Source: JBLIKP01 sp047635375
GTDB lineage: Bacteria; Bacteroidota; Bacteroidia; Sphingobacteriales; Sphingobacteriaceae
Direction: 5' to 3'
NCBI GenBank assembly: GCA_047635375.1
Contig: JBLIKP010000056.1
Location: forward strand, 1 to 16,469
DNA length: 16,469 bases
The notes under the pieces are model-generated. The model saw nothing but the letters and a program-made list of their open reading frames with translations, was not told where the DNA came from and made no database searches. A program made the position numbers and the translations under genes. How positions within the stretch are numbered: position 1 is the stretch's first letter; every line of letters starts with the position of its first letter. Positions 7,554 through 15,203 of this stretch are shown in pieces.

Positions 7554-8684
7554 CTATGCCTTTAAAAACTTAATGATCTGCTCTGCAATATAATCAATTT
7601 GTTCATTTTTCAATTCGGTATGCATGGGTAAAGATAATACCCTTAAACTTAATTTTTCACTCATTACTGGGGCCGGCCGTTTGTCATGGTAGCCTTGGTA
7701 CACGGGTTGTTGGTGTAATGAATTCGGATAATATACCATTGTAGGTATTTGCTTTTCAGCAAGATAAGATTTCAATTTATCTCGTTTTCTGTTCTCTACA
7801 CAAAGGGTAAATTGGTGGTAAACGTGAGTGGATTTTTCGCGCTTATGCGGAAGGCTAATTCCTGTAAAAGATTTTAATTTTTCCTGATAATTTTTAGCGG
7901 CAGCTTGGCGCCGAAGTATAAAATCGTCTAAATGTCCAAGTTTTACCCTTAAAATTGCTGCCTGAATCCCATCTAATCGGGAATTGATTCCAATAGCGGT
8001 ATGGGTGTATTTTTTTGGTTGGCCATGATTGGCGAACAATCTTATTTTCTCAGCGAATAAATCATTATTGGTATAGCAAGCACCACCATCACCCATTGCC
8101 CCTAAATTTTTTGATGGAAAAAATGAAGTTGTAGCTATGTCTCCGATGGTCCCTGCGGAAATAATTTCACCGTTTTTTGTCGTGTATTTTGCACCAATTG
8201 CCTGGGCATTATCTTCAATTAACTTTAATTCGTGTTCATCACAAATGGCTTTAATTTCTTCAAGCGCGCAGCATTGACCAAAAAGGTGGACTGCAATAAC
8301 TGCTTTGGTATTGCTGTTTATGGCCTGTTTTATCGATTCTGGATCAATGTCAAAAGTCATGGGGTTGACATCCACAAAAACTGGGGTCGCGCCAAGAATT
8401 GCAACTGCTTCGGCGGAAGCCACAAAATTAAATGAAGGAATAATCACCTCGTCTCCCGAGCCGATTTCCAATGCCATAAAGGCTAATTGAAGAGCGTCGG
8501 TACCGTTACCGCAAGAAATCACGTGTTTAACGCCTAAGTAATTAGAAAGTTCCTCCTCAAATTTGGACACCTCCTCACCTTTAATGAATGACGATGCTGA
8601 GATACAACGCTCCATGGCTTGGTCTATTTCCGATTTTAGACGTAAATATTGTCCATGAAGGTCCACCATTTGAAGTTTCTGCAT
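7554..8684 (-). CDS. wbpE: WbpE/WlbC-like 3-oxo-sugar aminotransferase
   Basis: DegT/DnrJ/EryC1 PLP aminotransferase (376 aa) resembling WbpE of Pseudomonas, which aminates UDP-2-acetamido-2-deoxy-3-oxo-glucuronate at C3 with glutamate. Matching segments are SCGNGTDALQLA (57-68), GSGDEVIIPSF (75-85), VHLFGQC (132-138), IEDNAQAIGA (156-165), TSFFPSKNLG (186-195) with Lys192 as the predicted Schiff-base residue, and the INSRLDGIQAAIL region. It starts 26 nt after cysQ, the widest gap in the operon, and precedes the WbpD-like acetyltransferase by 3 nt. The dehydrogenase and oxidase that form the substrate (WbpA, WbpB) are not in the window. A role on a dTDP-3-keto-6-deoxy sugar (FdtB/QdtB type) is the main alternative. 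Confidence 0.86.
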   Translation of the reverse strand: MQKLQMVDLHGQYLRLKSEIDQAMERCISASSFIKGEEVSKFEEELSNYLGVKHVISCGNGTDALQLAFMALEIGSGDEVIIPSFNFVASAEAVAILGATPVFVDVNPMTFDIDPESIKQAINSNTKAVIAVHLFGQCCALEEIKAICDEHELKLIEDNAQAIGAKYTTKNGEIISAGTIGDIATTSFFPSKNLGAMGDGGACYTNNDLFAEKIRLFANHGQPKKYTHTAIGINSRLDGIQAAILRVKLGHLDDFILRRQAAAKNYQEKLKSFTGISLPHKREKSTHVYHQFTLCVENRKRDKLKSYLAEKQIPTMVYYPNSLHQQPVYQGYHDKRPAPVMSEKLSLRVLSLPMHTELKNEQIDYIAEQIIKFLKA

Positions 8685-8710
8685 AGTAGCAAAACTAAGA
8701 ATAAGGGTAA

Positions 8711-9484
8711 TTATTTTACCAAGAAATGTGGATTTAAAAGATTTTTCTTGTTGTAGCTAACCGGAGTAGGGGTTTCCTTGCCATTTTTGGCGACCACTAC
8801 TCGTTTTCCTGAGGCTTCAACGATGGCTTGTGCAGCTGCGGTGTCCCATTCCATGGTGGGTGCAAAGCGTGGGTAAAAATGCGCTGCGCCATCGGCTACG
8901 ACCATGAATTTTAATGACGATCCCATGGCAATCATTTCGTGGTCCTTAAAATTGCTCACGAATTGGGCGGTCTCCTCGTTCATGTGGGAACGTGATCCAA
9001 CAACTTTTATTGGGGATAATGGCAGGGTGGATGTAGGCATTTTCAGAGCCTTTCCTCCTGCAACTTGCTTGTAGGCGCCTATGCCCTTGCCGCCTAAGTA
9101 CATTGTTTCGGTAACGGGTACAAATAAAGCGCCTATAATAGGGACTCCATTTTCTATTAGAGCGATATTTACGGTGAATTCTCCATTACGCTTGATGAAT
9201 TCCTTGGTCCCATCTAAGGGGTCTACCATCCAAAATCGTTGCCAATTTTTTCTCTCCTCAAATGGAATATTTGCACCTTCTTCGCTAAGAATAGGTAGTC
9301 CTGTTTTTTCTAATTCTGCAACAATGGCTTCATGTGCCGCTTTGTCGGCAAGGGTAAGCGGACTTTCATCGGCTTTAGCCTCTACACCAAAATCATCAGA
9401 TTCATAAATCTCCATGATTTCCATTCCGCCCAATTGAGCTGCTGAAACGGCTACCTTTAATAAGTCGATTAAGTTTTCGGGCAT
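8711..9484 (-). CDS. cysQ: 3'(2'),5'-bisphosphate nucleotidase CysQ
   Basis: Metal-dependent phosphatase of the inositol monophosphatase fold (257 aa, close to the usual CysQ length) that converts 3'-phosphoadenosine 5'-phosphate (PAP) to AMP, and can also act on PAPS. Signature residues are SEEG (67-70), DPLDGTKEF (88-96) and MEWDTAAAQA (211-220), which supply the metal ligands; GVPIIGALFVPV (113-124) is also typical. The ATG lies 1 nt after the cysN stop. PAP is the by-product both of PAPS reductase and of sulfotransferases; as no reductase gene is present here, clearing PAP left by a sulfotransferase is the more likely reason for its place in this operon. Confidence 0.93.
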   Translation of the reverse strand: MPENLIDLLKVAVSAAQLGGMEIMEIYESDDFGVEAKADESPLTLADKAAHEAIVAELEKTGLPILSEEGANIPFEERKNWQRFWMVDPLDGTKEFIKRNGEFTVNIALIENGVPIIGALFVPVTETMYLGGKGIGAYKQVAGGKALKMPTSTLPLSPIKVVGSRSHMNEETAQFVSNFKDHEMIAMGSSLKFMVVADGAAHFYPRFAPTMEWDTAAAQAIVEASGKRVVVAKNGKETPTPVSYNKKNLLNPHFLVK

Positions 9485-9485
9485 A

Positions 9486-10742
9486 TTAGTTTATCATGCA
9501 AGCTGCAACAGTTTCATTTGTGCCCTCGTCGATTAAGATTAGGCTTCCCGTGGTTCGGTTTCGTTTGTAACTGTCGTAGAATAACGGGGTTGTTGTGCGA
9601 AGTTTTACTCGAGCAATGTCATTCATTCCAACCTCACCATCTTCAATGCGGTGGAGGGTGTTGATGTCGATTTTGTATAACGTTTCCTTAATCATCGCAC
9701 GCGCTTCGTTTGTGGTGTGTTTAAGGAAATATTTGGCTCTTGGCCGAGGTGGTTTTGGGTGAAGCCAACACATCATCACATCAATGTCTTGACCTACTTT
9801 AGGTTGATTATTTACGCGAACAATCATGTCTCCCCGGCTCACGTCAATGTCATCGGTCAGGGTAAGTGTCACTGACATGGGTGAAAAAGCCTCCTTAATT
9901 GGGCCGTCAAAAGTGTCGATTGATTTAATATGAGAGGTAAACCCTGAAGGAAGCACCATGACTTCATCTCCTGGTTTGAAAACTCCCCCCGCAACCTTGC
10001 CTGAATATCCACGGTAATCGTGGTGTTCATCAGAGTATGGGCGGATAACATATTGAACTGGAAAACGGCAATCCACCATGTTTTGATCACTTCCAATATG
10101 TACAGATTCCAAAAGATAAAGTAGCGTTGATCCCTCGTACCAATCGGTGTTTTTGGATCTGTCAACCACATTATCGCCTTTTAATGCTGAGATTGGAATA
10201 AAGTGAACATCACTAACATTAAGTTTGGAGGCGAAAGCCTTAAATTCTTTAACAATTTCATCGTAACGCTCTTGGCTGAAATCGACAAGATCCATTTTGT
10301 TAACACAAACAACCAGATGAGGAATTTTAAGGAGAGAAGCGATAAAAGCGTGACGGCAAGTTTGCTCAATAACGCCCTTTCTAGCATCAATAAGAATTAA
10401 TGCGAGGTTGGCAGTACTGGCGCCTGTCACCATGTTTCGGGTGTATTCAATATGCCCGGGAGTGTCGGCGATAATGAACTTTCTTTTTGGGGTTGCAAAA
10501 TAGCGGTAAGCTACATCAATTGTAATTCCTTGCTCCCTTTCGGCTTTAAGCCCATCTGTTAATAGCGCAAGATTTACATGATCTAAACCCTTCTTTTTGC
10601 TTGAAAGCTCTATAGCTTCCATTTGATCTTCAAAGATTGCTTTTGAATCGTAAAGAAGTCTTCCAATTAGGGTGCTCTTTCCATCATCAACGCTTCCGGC
10701 GGTGGTGAATCTAAGCAGTTCCATATCGAGATAATCGGCCAT
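9486..10742 (-). CDS. cysN: Sulfate adenylyltransferase subunit 1 (GTPase CysN)
   Basis: GTP-binding subunit of ATP sulfurylase (418 aa), which with CysD makes adenosine 5'-phosphosulfate from ATP and sulfate, driven by GTP hydrolysis. The translation-factor G-domain motifs are intact: GSVDDGKST (16-24), REQGITID (69-76), DTPGH (93-97) and NKMD (148-151), followed by EF-Tu-like beta-barrel domains. It is shorter than E. coli CysN (475 aa) and has no fused CysC domain; APS kinase is a separate gene here. A good AAGGAAA ribosome-binding sequence lies just upstream of the ATG in the 14-nt gap after cysD. It is followed after 1 nt by cysQ. Confidence 0.94.
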   Translation of the reverse strand: MADYLDMELLRFTTAGSVDDGKSTLIGRLLYDSKAIFEDQMEAIELSSKKKGLDHVNLALLTDGLKAEREQGITIDVAYRYFATPKRKFIIADTPGHIEYTRNMVTGASTANLALILIDARKGVIEQTCRHAFIASLLKIPHLVVCVNKMDLVDFSQERYDEIVKEFKAFASKLNVSDVHFIPISALKGDNVVDRSKNTDWYEGSTLLYLLESVHIGSDQNMVDCRFPVQYVIRPYSDEHHDYRGYSGKVAGGVFKPGDEVMVLPSGFTSHIKSIDTFDGPIKEAFSPMSVTLTLTDDIDVSRGDMIVRVNNQPKVGQDIDVMMCWLHPKPPRPRAKYFLKHTTNEARAMIKETLYKIDINTLHRIEDGEVGMNDIARVKLRTTTPLFYDSYKRNRTTGSLILIDEGTNETVAACMIN

Positions 10743-10756
10743 AATTTCTTTCCTTT

Positions 10757-11662
10757 TTAAAAGTATCCTTGTTTTTTCCGGTCTTCCATTGCGGTTTCTG
10801 ATCGTTTGTCGTCAGAACGCGTGCCCCTTTCTGTCTCACGCGCGCTTGCCACCTCTTCAATGACTTGTTCCAGGGTGGAGGCCGTCGATTCCACGGCACC
10901 AGTGCAGGTCATGTCGCCAATTGTACGAAAACGGACCGTCATCATTTCCGATTTTTCATCGGGTTTTAAGTTCAAGTAATCGGAAGCCGCAAGTAGGGAA
11001 TTACCTCTTTTAATAATTTCTCTCTGATGGGAAAGGTAGATTTGAGGGATGGCAATATTTTCTTTTAAAATGTACTGCCAAACATCCATTTCGGTCCAGT
11101 TACTAATAGGAAACACTCTAAAATGTTCTCCCATTTGGTGACGGGCATTAAATAGGCTCCAAATTTCAGGACGTTGATTTTTTGGGTCCCACTGCCCGAA
11201 ATCGTCACGATGAGAAAAAAATCGCTCCTTTGCTCTTGCTTTTTCTTCGTCACGACGAGCACCACCCATGGCGGCGTCGAATTGATGTTTCTCTAAGGTA
11301 TCCAAAAGGGTTACTGTTTGAAGCGCGTTACGGCTAGCATTAAATCCTTTTTCCTCCGTCGATTTTCCTTCGTCAATACTCTGCTGTACCGAACCCACAA
11401 TAAGCTCTACCCCAAGATCTTTAACAAGATTGTCGCGATAGGTTATTGTTTCTGGGAAATTGTGTCCAGTATCAATATGCACCAGGGGAAATGGAATTTT
11501 AGCAGGAAAAAATGCTTTTTTAGCTAAATGAGTTAGAAGAATGCTGTCTTTACCTCCAGAAAACAGAATTGCTGGACGCTCGAAAGAGGCAGCTACCTCT
11601 CGCATAACGTAAATTGATTCAGCCTCGAGCTCTTGAAGGTGGGTTAAATTATAAGATATCAT
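10757..11662 (-). CDS. cysD: Sulfate adenylyltransferase subunit 2 (CysD)
   Basis: Catalytic subunit of ATP sulfurylase (301 aa, the usual length), an adenine-nucleotide alpha hydrolase fold. The PP-loop SGGKDS (35-40) binds the ATP pyrophosphate, and the characteristic stretch GGARRDEEKARAKERFFS spans 133-150; VFPISNWTEMDVW (183-195) is also diagnostic. It is separated from cysC by 3 nt and from cysN by 14 nt. The ATG at 11660-11662 gives the family's normal N-terminus. CysD is distinguished from the related PAPS reductase CysH by the GGARRDEEKAR stretch and the absence of a CysH-type C-terminal ECG..H motif. Confidence 0.95.
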   Translation of the reverse strand: MISYNLTHLQELEAESIYVMREVAASFERPAILFSGGKDSILLTHLAKKAFFPAKIPFPLVHIDTGHNFPETITYRDNLVKDLGVELIVGSVQQSIDEGKSTEEKGFNASRNALQTVTLLDTLEKHQFDAAMGGARRDEEKARAKERFFSHRDDFGQWDPKNQRPEIWSLFNARHQMGEHFRVFPISNWTEMDVWQYILKENIAIPQIYLSHQREIIKRGNSLLAASDYLNLKPDEKSEMMTVRFRTIGDMTCTGAVESTASTLEQVIEEVASARETERGTRSDDKRSETAMEDRKKQGYF

Positions 11663-11665
11663 GAA

Positions 11666-12268
11666 CTATTGCTTGTCGCGGATAAGGGGCAAAATTAAAC
11701 TTAATAAATGATTCGCAGAATCTTCGGCTGACATATCGCCAGATTTAAAATGAATTTCGGGATTTGTTGGGGCCTCGTAGGGAGAATCAATTCCAGTAAA
11801 ATTTGAAATTTCACCCGCCCTTGCTTTTTTATACAGCCCTTTAGTATCACGCTTTTCGCAAATTTCCAATGGGGTATCAATGAAAATCTCGATGCATTCA
11901 TCTGCCGCTACCAGCGCTCGAACTTTATCACGGTCACTTTGAAAAGGACTAATAAAAGCTGTTAAAACCACTAATCCAGCATCAATCATAAGCTTTGCCA
12001 CTTCGCCAATGCGCCTGATGTTTTCCTGACGGTCTTCTTCTGAAAATGTTAATCCTTTATTTAATCCAGTGCGCACATTGTCGCCGTCCAGAAGGTAGGT
12101 GAGGAATCCTCTAGTGTACAATTCCCTTTCCAATAAACCAGCTAAGGTAGATTTTCCCGATCCACTTAAACCGGTGAACCAAAGGATTAAAGGTTTTTGC
12201 TTTAAAAGCTTCTGCCGAAAGGCTTTGTCAACTAAATGATTATGAGGGATGATATGTAACTTCTCCAT
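11666..12268 (-). CDS. cysC: Adenylylsulfate (APS) kinase CysC
   Basis: Cytoplasmic kinase (200 aa) that phosphorylates APS at the 3' position to give PAPS. Visible elements are the Walker A loop GLSGSGKST (33-41), LDGDNVR (60-66), FSEEDRQENIRR (75-86), the FISPF motif (105-109, its serine being the site of transient phosphorylation in some members), and the lid KARAGEISNFTGIDSPYE (148-165). All catalytic parts are present. It starts 2 nt after the permease stop and ends 3 nt before cysD. A dedicated APS kinase is needed to make PAPS for sulfotransferases; many bacteria that only assimilate sulfate reduce APS directly. Confidence 0.95.
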   Translation of the reverse strand: MEKLHIIPHNHLVDKAFRQKLLKQKPLILWFTGLSGSGKSTLAGLLERELYTRGFLTYLLDGDNVRTGLNKGLTFSEEDRQENIRRIGEVAKLMIDAGLVVLTAFISPFQSDRDKVRALVAADECIEIFIDTPLEICEKRDTKGLYKKARAGEISNFTGIDSPYEAPTNPEIHFKSGDMSAEDSANHLLSLILPLIRDKQ

Positions 12269-12270
12269 AT

Positions 12271-14034
12271 TTATTTAAGCAAAAGGTAGCCAAAAAAGAC
12301 CAATCCGTAAATAACAGTAAGGGGAAGGCCTATTCGTGCAAAATCTTGAACCTTGTAGTTTCCAGGTCCCAATACCATTAAATTGGTCTGATACCCAAAG
12401 GGAGTAATAAATGCACAGCTGGCCCCGAAAGCTATGGTTAAATAAAACAAACTAATATCGTCTCCAACCACTGGTTTTAATGCTAAGACTACCGGAAAAA
12501 TTATGGAAACCGCTGCGATGTTCGATACGAAATTGGTTAGAATAACCGTGCAAATGAAAAATCCTGCAAGTAAACCCCAAGTACCAAAGGGTAGAAGAAT
12601 TTGCGTAATGTGGCTTGCCAGAAGCGCCCCCGCTTGAGAATTAACCAATGCTACCCCTAGACTTAATGCGCAAACCAGAATTAGAATTAGGTCAAGGTCA
12701 AGTTCGTTTTTGATTTCCTCAAATTTCAATAAACCCAAAAACACTTGAAATCCAACGGCAATAAACAAGGCCGAAAACAAACTGATTTGATTCAAAGTGC
12801 ATAAAATTAATAGGGTTATAAAACCCAAAATAAAGGGGGTAAATAACTTTCCTGATTTTTTTTCTGCCTTTTCAGTTTGTGATATAACGATAAGATCCTT
12901 GTTTCTTTTGGCACGCTTAATAAAATTTGTACCAGAGTTTAGCAAAAGTAAATCCCCAGCTTTTATCTGAATTTCCCCTAACCGACTTTCTAATCGCTCC
13001 CCTTTTCGGTGGACGGATAAAATTCCAGCATCAAATTTCTCACGAAAATTGCTCTCTTTGATGATTTTTCCTTCCAAATATGAATTAACCGGAACCACTG
13101 CCTCGGTAATGTGTTTTAGGATTTCATTTGAATGGTTATCAAAATTATTGAGCTCGATTCCGGGTTTGTTTTTTATTAATTCTACTAAAGACTCAATGTC
13201 TCCGGTAAAAACTAAAATATCGTTTTCATTTAAAAGATCTTGTGGTCCAACAGGACGAATTAAATTCCCCTCCCTAATTAACTCCACTAAAAAAACATCT
13301 TTCAAATTCCTAAGTCCTGCATCAAGTATTGATTTTCCAATTAGCTGTGAGTTGGAATTTATTTTGGTTTCTAAAAGATATTCGGTGCTATTTTCTTTGA
13401 AATCGTCAAGCGGATTGTGGTTTTCAGGGATTAGTTTAGTACCAATGGTATTAATAAATAAAAGGCCAAAAACAGTGACCAAAATCCCTGGAATTAAAAA
13501 ATCTAAAAATCCAAGGGGAGCCTCCCCCGACTCAATAAGCAATCCATTTAGCACCAAATTTGTAGACGTCCCAATGAGTGTAATCATCCCGCCAAGGATT
13601 GCCGAATAACTTAGAGGGATTAAAAATTTAGAAGGAAAGGTCTTCTTGCTTTTTGCCCACCGATTTACAAATGGGATAAGACTAGCCACTATTGGAGTGT
13701 TATTCATCACAGAGCTTAAGCTAGCAACCAGGATAGTCATTTTCCATCTAAAAGAATTTTCAGTGGAGCCTTTTCCCAATATCGACGAAGAAAACCTTGA
13801 GAAATTTATTTGGTTTTTGACTCCAGCAATGAGCAGGAGCAGAAGGATGATGGTAAGGATGGCTTTATTGGAAAATCCCGATAAAAACTCCTCCACGGAA
13901 ATTACCCCGGTGAGGATGAAAATCATAATTCCGCCCAAGAACACTAATGACGGTTTGAATTTTTCTTGGAACAGAAAAACTACCATAATTAATAGGGTTG
14001 ATATCACAAAAATCTGCTCAAAAAACGGAGTCAT
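12271..14034 (-). CDS. SLC13-family permease with two TrkA-C domains, probable sulfate importer
   Basis: Inner-membrane transporter of 587 residues in the SLC13/DASS group. Two membrane halves (about 10-200 and 398-585) are separated by two cytoplasmic TrkA-C (RCK_C) domains at about 218-290 and 303-384. Each half has the paired signature of the family: SVMNNTPIVA (108-117) and GTSTNLVLNG (155-164) in the first, NFVSNIAAVS (501-510) and GYQTNLMVLG (547-556) in the second. The start ATG overlaps the epimerase stop by 4 nt (ATGA), and cysC follows 2 nt after its stop. Placement directly before APS kinase and ATP sulfurylase argues for sulfate as substrate; dicarboxylate transport, also found in the family, is less likely here. 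The TrkA-C domains may sense a ligand, but which one is unknown. Confidence 0.87.
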   Translation of the reverse strand: MTPFFEQIFVISTLLIMVVFLFQEKFKPSLVFLGGIMIFILTGVISVEEFLSGFSNKAILTIILLLLLIAGVKNQINFSRFSSSILGKGSTENSFRWKMTILVASLSSVMNNTPIVASLIPFVNRWAKSKKTFPSKFLIPLSYSAILGGMITLIGTSTNLVLNGLLIESGEAPLGFLDFLIPGILVTVFGLLFINTIGTKLIPENHNPLDDFKENSTEYLLETKINSNSQLIGKSILDAGLRNLKDVFLVELIREGNLIRPVGPQDLLNENDILVFTGDIESLVELIKNKPGIELNNFDNHSNEILKHITEAVVPVNSYLEGKIIKESNFREKFDAGILSVHRKGERLESRLGEIQIKAGDLLLLNSGTNFIKRAKRNKDLIVISQTEKAEKKSGKLFTPFILGFITLLILCTLNQISLFSALFIAVGFQVFLGLLKFEEIKNELDLDLILILVCALSLGVALVNSQAGALLASHITQILLPFGTWGLLAGFFICTVILTNFVSNIAAVSIIFPVVLALKPVVGDDISLFYLTIAFGASCAFITPFGYQTNLMVLGPGNYKVQDFARIGLPLTVIYGLVFFGYLLLK

Positions 14035-15032
14035 TTTTTATAAAAATCTTTATACCACTTCACAAATTCCGACATTCCACGATTAATATTTATGGGATGA
14101 TAGTCTGGAATCAATGTTTTTAAAAGGGTAATGTCTGCCAAGGTTTCTTCCAAATCTTTTTCTGGTTTGGCGACTTCCTGAGGAACTATTTCACTGTTGG
14201 TGTAGGCTTTTAAAACTTCCCAACTCTTTTTCAGCGAATGGTTAGTACCCGACCCAATGTTCAGAATTTTGGGTAGTGGTTCAGTTGTATTTAGAAGGTG
14301 AACCAGGGTGTCTACCACATTGTCAATGTAAGTGAAATCCCGTTTGATTTTAATCGGATTTGCAATTTGGGTGGTGTTTTTTTCAAATAAATTTTTTGTG
14401 AAAATATAGGGAGCCATATCCGGGCGACCCCAAGGACCATAAACAGAAAAAAGCCTAAGTCCGCATACCTGCACCACGAAAACTTTCGAGAAGGTTAGCG
14501 CATCTTCTTCATTTCTTAATTTACTAAGTGCGTAGGAATTATTTGGCAGCCCCTTTCGCGAAGACTCCCCCATCGGTAGTTCAGTTTCAAAACCATAAAC
14601 TGAGGAGGAGCTAGCATAAATTAGTTTTTCTATCCCGAAAAGTGAAGATGCAGTGATAATATTTCTAAGCGCCCATAAATTGTTATGGAAAGCTTCCGCG
14701 GAAGCTTTTTCGCCTTCTCGTATTGAAGGAAGGGCGGCTAAATGTATAACGTGGGTGATTTTCTCCTGTTTGAATATTTCGTAAAGGGAATCTAAATTCA
14801 GCAGATTTTTTTGGTAGAAAACGATGTTCTTTTGATGATTTAAAATCTGTTGGTCTTTATGATCCGTAAATCCAAGGGATTTTAATCGTTCTATTTTGAG
14901 TTCAAGACCGTTAAACGGCAAAAGCGCATCAAGGCCTACCAGTTTTTCTGGATCAAGCTTCATAAGCCTATCCATAATGGCTCGGCCAATAAATCCGGCA
15001 GCTCCGGTTATTAGGATGCGTTTAGTTTTCAA
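14031..15032 (-). CDS. NAD-dependent nucleotide-sugar epimerase (UDP-glucuronate 4-epimerase-like)
   Basis: Extended short-chain dehydrogenase/reductase (333 aa). The NAD-binding motif GAAGFIG (10-16), catalytic SSS (141-143), the YALSK pair Tyr167/Lys171, VYGPWGRPDMA (197-207) and KRDFTYIDNVVD are all present. VYGPWGRPDMA followed by RDFTYID is typical of UDP-glucuronate/galacturonate 4-epimerases, but the substrate loop (LPSIREGEKASAEAFHNN) departs from that group, so another UDP-hexose or acetamidohexuronate substrate is possible. The start is a TTG at 15030-15032: no ATG or GTG start fits between the upstream in-frame TGA (15048-15050) and the Rossmann motif, apart from a GTG two codons after that stop which would lie in the promoter region. 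It is the first gene of the PAPS operon and overlaps the permease by 4 nt. Confidence 0.85.
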   Translation of the reverse strand: MKTKRILITGAAGFIGRAIMDRLMKLDPEKLVGLDALLPFNGLELKIERLKSLGFTDHKDQQILNHQKNIVFYQKNLLNLDSLYEIFKQEKITHVIHLAALPSIREGEKASAEAFHNNLWALRNIITASSLFGIEKLIYASSSSVYGFETELPMGESSRKGLPNNSYALSKLRNEEDALTFSKVFVVQVCGLRLFSVYGPWGRPDMAPYIFTKNLFEKNTTQIANPIKIKRDFTYIDNVVDTLVHLLNTTEPLPKILNIGSGTNHSLKKSWEVLKAYTNSEIVPQEVAKPEKDLEETLADITLLKTLIPDYHPININRGMSEFVKWYKDFYKK

Positions 15033-15048
15033 ACGATAAAAATTTACT

Positions 15049-15056
15049 CAAAGGTA
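15049..15056 (-). promoter_or_regulatory. Perfect -7 element (TACCTTTG) upstream of the epimerase-PAPS operon
   Basis: On the minus strand this is an exact match to the Bacteroidota -7 consensus TAnnTTTG. No clear TTTG lies at the usual distance upstream, only AT-rich sequence. It would place the transcript start about 10-15 nt before the TTG start codon, a very short leader. Confidence 0.5.
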
Positions 15057-15114
15057 AGATTTGAAGATAAAGGAAAGATTAAAATTTTATGCAAACCCTT
15101 TTTGTAAATTTGGG

Positions 15115-15146
15115 TTGTAGTAATATTGCTTAATTTTTTAGCTTTG
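15115..15146 (+). promoter_or_regulatory. Bacteroidota-type promoter of metK (TTG-N21-TAGCTTTG)
   Basis: TTG at 15115-15117 and TAGCTTTG at 15139-15146 fit the Bacteroidota promoter pattern with a 21-nt spacer. The predicted leader is about 50 nt before the ATG at 15204. A second exact -7 match, TAAATTTG at 15105-15112, lies just upstream with a poorer -33 partner (TTTT at 15085-15088) and may be a second start. I could not recognise a known SAM riboswitch in the leader. Confidence 0.55.
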
Positions 15147-15203
15147 CAAACTGTTGATAATCGGGGAATACGATTAATTTATTTCTCCAAAAAAAATATT
15201 TTT

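Noticed and set aside
9081..9407. Plus-strand open frame of 108 codons
   Set aside because: Shadow of cysQ on the opposite strand; the cysQ frame holds all metal-binding motifs.
10757..11662. PAPS reductase (cysH) instead of cysD
   Set aside because: The PP-loop is shared by both, but the GGARRDEEKAR stretch and the neighbouring cysN identify it as ATP sulfurylase subunit 2.
13049..13609. Plus-strand open frame of 186 codons
   Set aside because: It lies wholly antisense to the SLC13 permease, whose reading frame has clear transporter motifs; the plus-strand translation shows no recognisable domain.
13646..14086. Plus-strand open frame of 146 codons
   Set aside because: Antisense to the permease N-terminus and the epimerase end; no protein family features and no promoter or ribosome-binding sequence.
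15126..15203. N-terminal extension of MetK from a TTG
   Set aside because: The 26 extra residues are not part of the MetK family, and the stretch contains a -7 promoter element; the ATG at 15204 gives the expected N-terminus.
15113..15203. Possible SAM riboswitch before metK
   Set aside because: The leader is short and AT-rich, and I could not match it to the conserved core or pseudoknot of known SAM riboswitch classes; a covariance search would be needed to revive the idea.
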